Source of the DNA: Leyella lascolaii
GTDB taxonomy: Bacteria > Bacteroidota > Bacteroidia > Bacteroidales > Bacteroidaceae
Assembly: GCF_900079775.1 (NCBI RefSeq)
Contig: NZ_LT556049.1
Location: 1 to 64,000, forward strand
Length of the DNA stretch: 64,000 bases
Reading direction: 5' to 3'
Below, in pieces: positions 61,088 to 64,000 of this stretch. The position numbers and the translations under genes are program-made. Position 1 is the first letter of the stretch, and each line of letters opens with the position of its first letter. Below the pieces are notes generated by a model. It saw only the letters and a list, made by a program, of their open reading frames with translations. It had not been told where the DNA came from and did not search any database.

Positions 61088-61705
61088 TCACTGACGCGCA
61101 CCGGCGATGATGCTGTCGAGCTGCCGGCGCGTGTCCTCCGCTCCGGTGAACACTATTCCGTGCATTCCCAGCCTGCGCGCCGTCTCCACATTCGCCTCCT
61201 TGTCGTCGATGAAGACTGTCTGCTCCGGCTTCAGCGAATAGCGGTCGAGCAGTATGCGGTATATCTGAGGCTCGGGTTTCACCTCCTTCTCTATGCCCGA
61301 CACCACGGTGCCTTCAAGGAGCGAGAGGAAGTCGAACCGCTCGAAAGCCACGTGTATGTTCTCAGCCGACCAGTTGGTGAGACCGTACAGCCGGTAGCCT
61401 TCGTCCTTCAGACTGCGCAGCAACGCCACGCTCTCCGGCTTCTCTCCCCGTAGCATCTCTCCCCAATGCACCGGAAACATCTCTATAGCCTCCCTGAACT
61501 CGGGATGAAGGGCAGTGAGCTGTGCCACGCCCTCGGCGTAGCTGCGTCCCCGGTCGTTCTCAAGATTCCACTCGTCGGTGCATATGTTTGCGAGGAAATA
61601 CTCCATACGGCTGTCGTCGTTGAAGTATCCGCGATAGTAGTAGCGGCTGTTCCAGTCGACGAGCACGCCTCCGAAGTCGAATACGATGTTCTTTATCTGT
61701 GACAT
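61088..61705 (-). CDS. HAD-family hydrolase (subfamily IA)
   Basis: 205 residues. VFDFGGVLVDWNSRYYYRGYF (motif I, in this branch DFGGVL), GLTNWS (motif II), KPEPQIYRILL with Lys, and FIDDKEANVETARRLG (motif IV). Related to the YihX/alpha-D-glucose-1-phosphatase group. Substrate unknown. It is first in the leftward run, 57 bp before the transferase gene, and its start faces the repeat-rich interval at right. Confidence 0.88.
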   Translation of the reverse strand: MSQIKNIVFDFGGVLVDWNSRYYYRGYFNDDSRMEYFLANICTDEWNLENDRGRSYAEGVAQLTALHPEFREAIEMFPVHWGEMLRGEKPESVALLRSLKDEGYRLYGLTNWSAENIHVAFERFDFLSLLEGTVVSGIEKEVKPEPQIYRILLDRYSLKPEQTVFIDDKEANVETARRLGMHGIVFTGAEDTRRQLDSIIAGARQ

Positions 61706-61893
61706 GTCTGTATGTAAATGGTTTTGTGATTATGTCGCCTGCATATTGCAGAAGCGTTATTATGTTGCAAATATATAAATTCAACGGCATTACAGCAAAT
61801 TGTCACCGCGCTTTTTGGCGTGACACCGTCGCACGACAGGAAAAACGGTGCGGAATACATGAAAACGCGGTTTCGCATTGACTGTTTTTAAAT
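61706..61893. other. Gap between HAD gene and repeats
   Basis: 188 bp with no gene; it should hold the promoter for the leftward envelope run. No convincing TTTG / TAnnTTTG pair was found. Confidence 0.3.
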
Positions 61894-62215
61894 AAAACAG
61901 GCTGCACTCGGCAATTTGAAAGCATGCTTTCATTGCACTCACTGGCACTGTCTTTAAATAAAACAGGCTGCACTCGGCAATTTGAAAGCATGCTTTCATT
62001 GCACTCACTGGCACTGTTTTTAAATAAAACAGGCTGCACTCGGCAATTTGAAAGCATGCTTTCATTGCACTCACTGGCACTGTTTTTGAATAAAACATGC
62101 TGCGACAGGCAATTTGAGAGCAAGATATCATTACGTTCGTTGGCACTGTTTTTGAATAAAACAGGCTGGGACAGGCAATTTGAGAGCAAGATATCATTGA
62201 GTCCGTTGGTATTTT
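61894..62215 (+). repeat. 66-bp hairpin repeat array 3 (five units)
   Basis: Units start at 61894, 61960, 62026, 62092 and 62158, exactly 66 bp apart. Arms are AAAACAG/CTGTTTT; the conserved GCTGCACTCGG is present in the first three units, the inner stem is GCAAT/ATTGC (against GGAAA/TTTCC in arrays 1 and 2) and the centre is GAAAGC-AT-GCTTTC. In units 4 and 5 the centre has decayed (GAGAGC...GATATC). No promoter box and no gene downstream in the array direction. Confidence 0.9.
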
Positions 62216-62349
62216 TTTTTGACAAAAGAAAACGGCGAAAGAGATTTCGGATAACGCTGAAAAGTGTATCGCACAGCCTCATCCGTTCCTCCATTTCACG
62301 GTTTTACTGTTACAGAAAGCCCGTTTTGCGGCAGACGTGTCACCGGAAA

Positions 62350-62481
62350 GGCTCACCGACAGCTCCGAAAAGGCTTTTCCGCACCGTCAAAATGCCTTTT
62401 CCGTACTGCGAAACGGGCTTTCCCGCAGGACGGAAAAGCCTTTCCTGCAATGTTGAAAAGGCTTTTATAAATGGTAAGAAT
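62350..62481. repeat. 22-bp-register repeat, locus 3 (6 units)
   Basis: Units start at 62350, 62372, 62394, 62416, 62438 and 62460, beginning GGCTT or GCCTT(T)TCC and ending in GAAAA, GAAACG or CAAAAT. Same family as 18561-18648 and 28340-28537. Confidence 0.85.
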
Positions 62482-62666
62482 GTGTATGTCATTGGTTTAC
62501 AATATATTATCCGAATCGCAAAATACTGCGCCAAATGCGTCCGGACAGACGCCCAGCCGCAAATAAACGGTTCTCGCGGAGTTGAGGTTGGACAAATATA
62601 CGGGTTCGTTGGTATTGCGCACAGAGAACATGTATACCCGTCTCATACCGCAGCCTGCCAAAAGTA

Positions 62667-63217
62667 GAGACGCAAGATTTTGCGTCTCACGAGGAGACGA
62701 TAGCAACACACGCATGCAACAATGCATTGACGGCAAAGGACTTACCTCATTGTGAGACGCAAGATTTTGCGTCTCTACTTTGGGCAGGCAACCGTAGTGA
62801 GCCTGAGGCATTCACCTTATATTACAATGGCGGCAGCCTTGTAGAGACGCAAGATTTTGCGTCTCACGAGAAGGTAAGTGCAATATATATTGACAGGAAT
62901 GTGCTGATAGACATTGAGTTTGTTGCTCGGGAGACGCAAGATTTTGCGTCTCTACTTTTTACAGGCATCATAATGAACCCGAGACTTTCACCTTACATTA
63001 CAATGGCGGCAGCCTTGTAGAGACGCAAAATCTTGCGTCTCACGATTAGGTCAGTCCAATTTTTATTGACGGGAATATGCTGATAGACATTGAGTTTGTT
63101 GCTCGGGAGACGCAAGATTTTGCGTCTCTACTTTTTACAGGCATCATAATGAACCTGTGACTTTCACCTTATATTATAATTGCGGCAGTCCTGTGGAGAC
63201 GCAAAATCTTGCGTCTC
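62667..63217. repeat. Seven GAGACGCAA palindromes at regular spacing
   Basis: The 22-bp palindrome (arms GAGACGCAA and TTGCGTCTC, centre of four) starts at 62667, 62754, 62844, 62931, 63020, 63107 and 63196. Spacing alternates 87 and 89-90 bp. The copies at 63020 and 63196 have the centre reversed relative to the rest. Intervening DNA is itself repeated with a 176-177 bp period, so it is not CRISPR. No gene in the interval 62482-63318. Confidence 0.9.
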
Positions 63218-63318
63218 CCGTTGAGTCCACAGCAACACAGGCACACAAAAAACGCTCTCCACAGCTATTGCAGCCGCGGAAAGCGTCGGACGTATGATAT
63301 TCTTATTTAGTCTGAAGG

Positions 63319-64000
63319 TTATTTTATGAACAGCAGCTCACGGTATTTCGGCAAGGTCCACAGCTCGTCCGACACGATGAGCTCGAGCTTGTCGATGTGG
63401 CGGCGTATGAACTCGAGCTTCGGAGCCACGGTGTCGTGATAGGCGATAGCCTTCTCGCGGCAGCTCTCTATCCTGTTCGCCACCTTGCGCGCCTCTACGA
63501 GTTCCTCAACGCCGGTCTCTATTATCTGCGTGCGCTGTGCTATTTCCTCTATTATCTTCTTGTTTCTCGACGTCAGCTCATCAGCCTTGTTGGCAGGGAA
63601 TATGTCGTACATGCTCTGCACGTTCTTTGCCAGCTGACTCTGATAGTGCGTACATACGGGTATGATATGGTTCATCGTGAGGTCTCCCATCACCCTTGCC
63701 TCAATCTGGATGCGCTTGGTGTAGGTCTCCCACTTCACCTCGTTGCGTGCCATCAGCTCCTTGCGGTTCATCACGTTGAGCTTCTCGAACATGCCGATGC
63801 TTTCCTCGTCGAGGTAGCGGTCGAACACCACGGGGCATGAAGTCTCGCAGTCGAGTCCCCTGCTTTCGGCTTCCCTCTTCCACTCGTCGCAGTATCCGTT
63901 GCCCTCGAATATTATCGGCTTGCATGTCTTCACGTCGTCTCTGATCACGTCTATGATGGCACTCATCTTGTCCTCTCCCCCCGCTATGAGCGCGTCCACG
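63319..64000 (-). CDS. glnN: Glutamine synthetase type III, C-terminal part
   Basis: The last 226 residues; the start is beyond the right edge. CPVVFDRYLDEESIGMFEKLNVMNRKELMARNEVKWETYTKRIQIEARVMGDLTMNHIIP and the helical end ELIVSDELWTLPKYRELLF match the C-terminal domain of GSIII (GlnN), which is larger than GSI and forms double hexamers. It makes glutamine from glutamate, ammonia and ATP. GSIII is the main form in Bacteroidales. It is transcribed toward the repeat-rich interval. Confidence 0.93.
   Translation of the reverse strand, partial: VDALIAGGEDKMSAIIDVIRDDVKTCKPIIFEGNGYCDEWKREAESRGLDCETSCPVVFDRYLDEESIGMFEKLNVMNRKELMARNEVKWETYTKRIQIEARVMGDLTMNHIIPVCTHYQSQLAKNVQSMYDIFPANKADELTSRNKKIIEEIAQRTQIIETGVEELVEARKVANRIESCREKAIAYHDTVAPKLEFIRRHIDKLELIVSDELWTLPKYRELLFIK

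Noticed and set aside
61790..62667. Long reading frames through repeat array 3, on both strands
   Set aside because: Same cause as for array 1; the frames only mirror the repeat unit.
62667..63217. CRISPR array
   Set aside because: Repeats are perfect palindromes, some inverted, and the DNA between them is repeated instead of unique; no cas genes in the window.

Overview
The window reads as a chromosome segment of a Prevotella-like member of the Bacteroidales. Supporting signs are the type IX secretion genes porV and porU, a type III glutamine synthetase, promoters of the TTTG / TAnnTTTG type with no Shine-Dalgarno signal, and two Bacteroidales-style mobilizable elements. No rRNA or tRNA gene was seen.

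Layout. 0-0.2 kb: end of a transposase. 0.3-7.35 kb: a small protein, a secreted type IX-type protein, an ECF sigma/anti-sigma pair and two glycosyltransferases. 8.6-18.2 kb: mobilizable element 1, with a two-lipoprotein cargo, a MobV relaxase, primase, primase-helicase, a RhuM-like protein and an integrase. 18.8-28.0 kb: core genes ispF, porV, porU, an FAH-family gene, tsf, rpsB, rpsI, rplM. 28.8-32.1 kb: a three-gene HipB/HipS/HipT-like module divergent from trpS. 32.2-36.3 kb: a transporter, an acetyltransferase and two glycosyltransferases. 36.3-52.1 kb: composite element 2, with an XRE-metallopeptidase operon, a helicase/methylase restriction locus, three integrases, MOBP mobilization genes and two helix-turn-helix proteins. 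52.25-61.7 kb: a leftward envelope cluster of membrane proteins, a phosphoribosyl-prenyl synthase-like enzyme with a HAD phosphatase, two acyltransferases and a phosphoethanolamine transferase-like sulfatase. 61.9-63.3 kb: gene-free and packed with repeats. The right edge cuts the glutamine synthetase gene.

The most unusual signal is non-coding. Three loci (7.4, 33.3 and 61.9 kb) carry tandem arrays with an exact 66-bp period whose units fold into hairpins with compensatory changes between loci. Three intergenic loci carry repeats in an exact 22-bp register, and a fourth has a different 22-bp repeat. One interval holds seven copies of a GAGACGCAA palindrome at alternating 87 and 89-90 bp spacing, two of them inverted in place. 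A related 13-bp motif, GGTAATGRYTTRR-like, lies at all four predicted ends of the two elements, and a 35-bp motif precedes three of their genes. The Hip-like kinase sits beside trpS, which encodes the known target of HipT in Escherichia coli.
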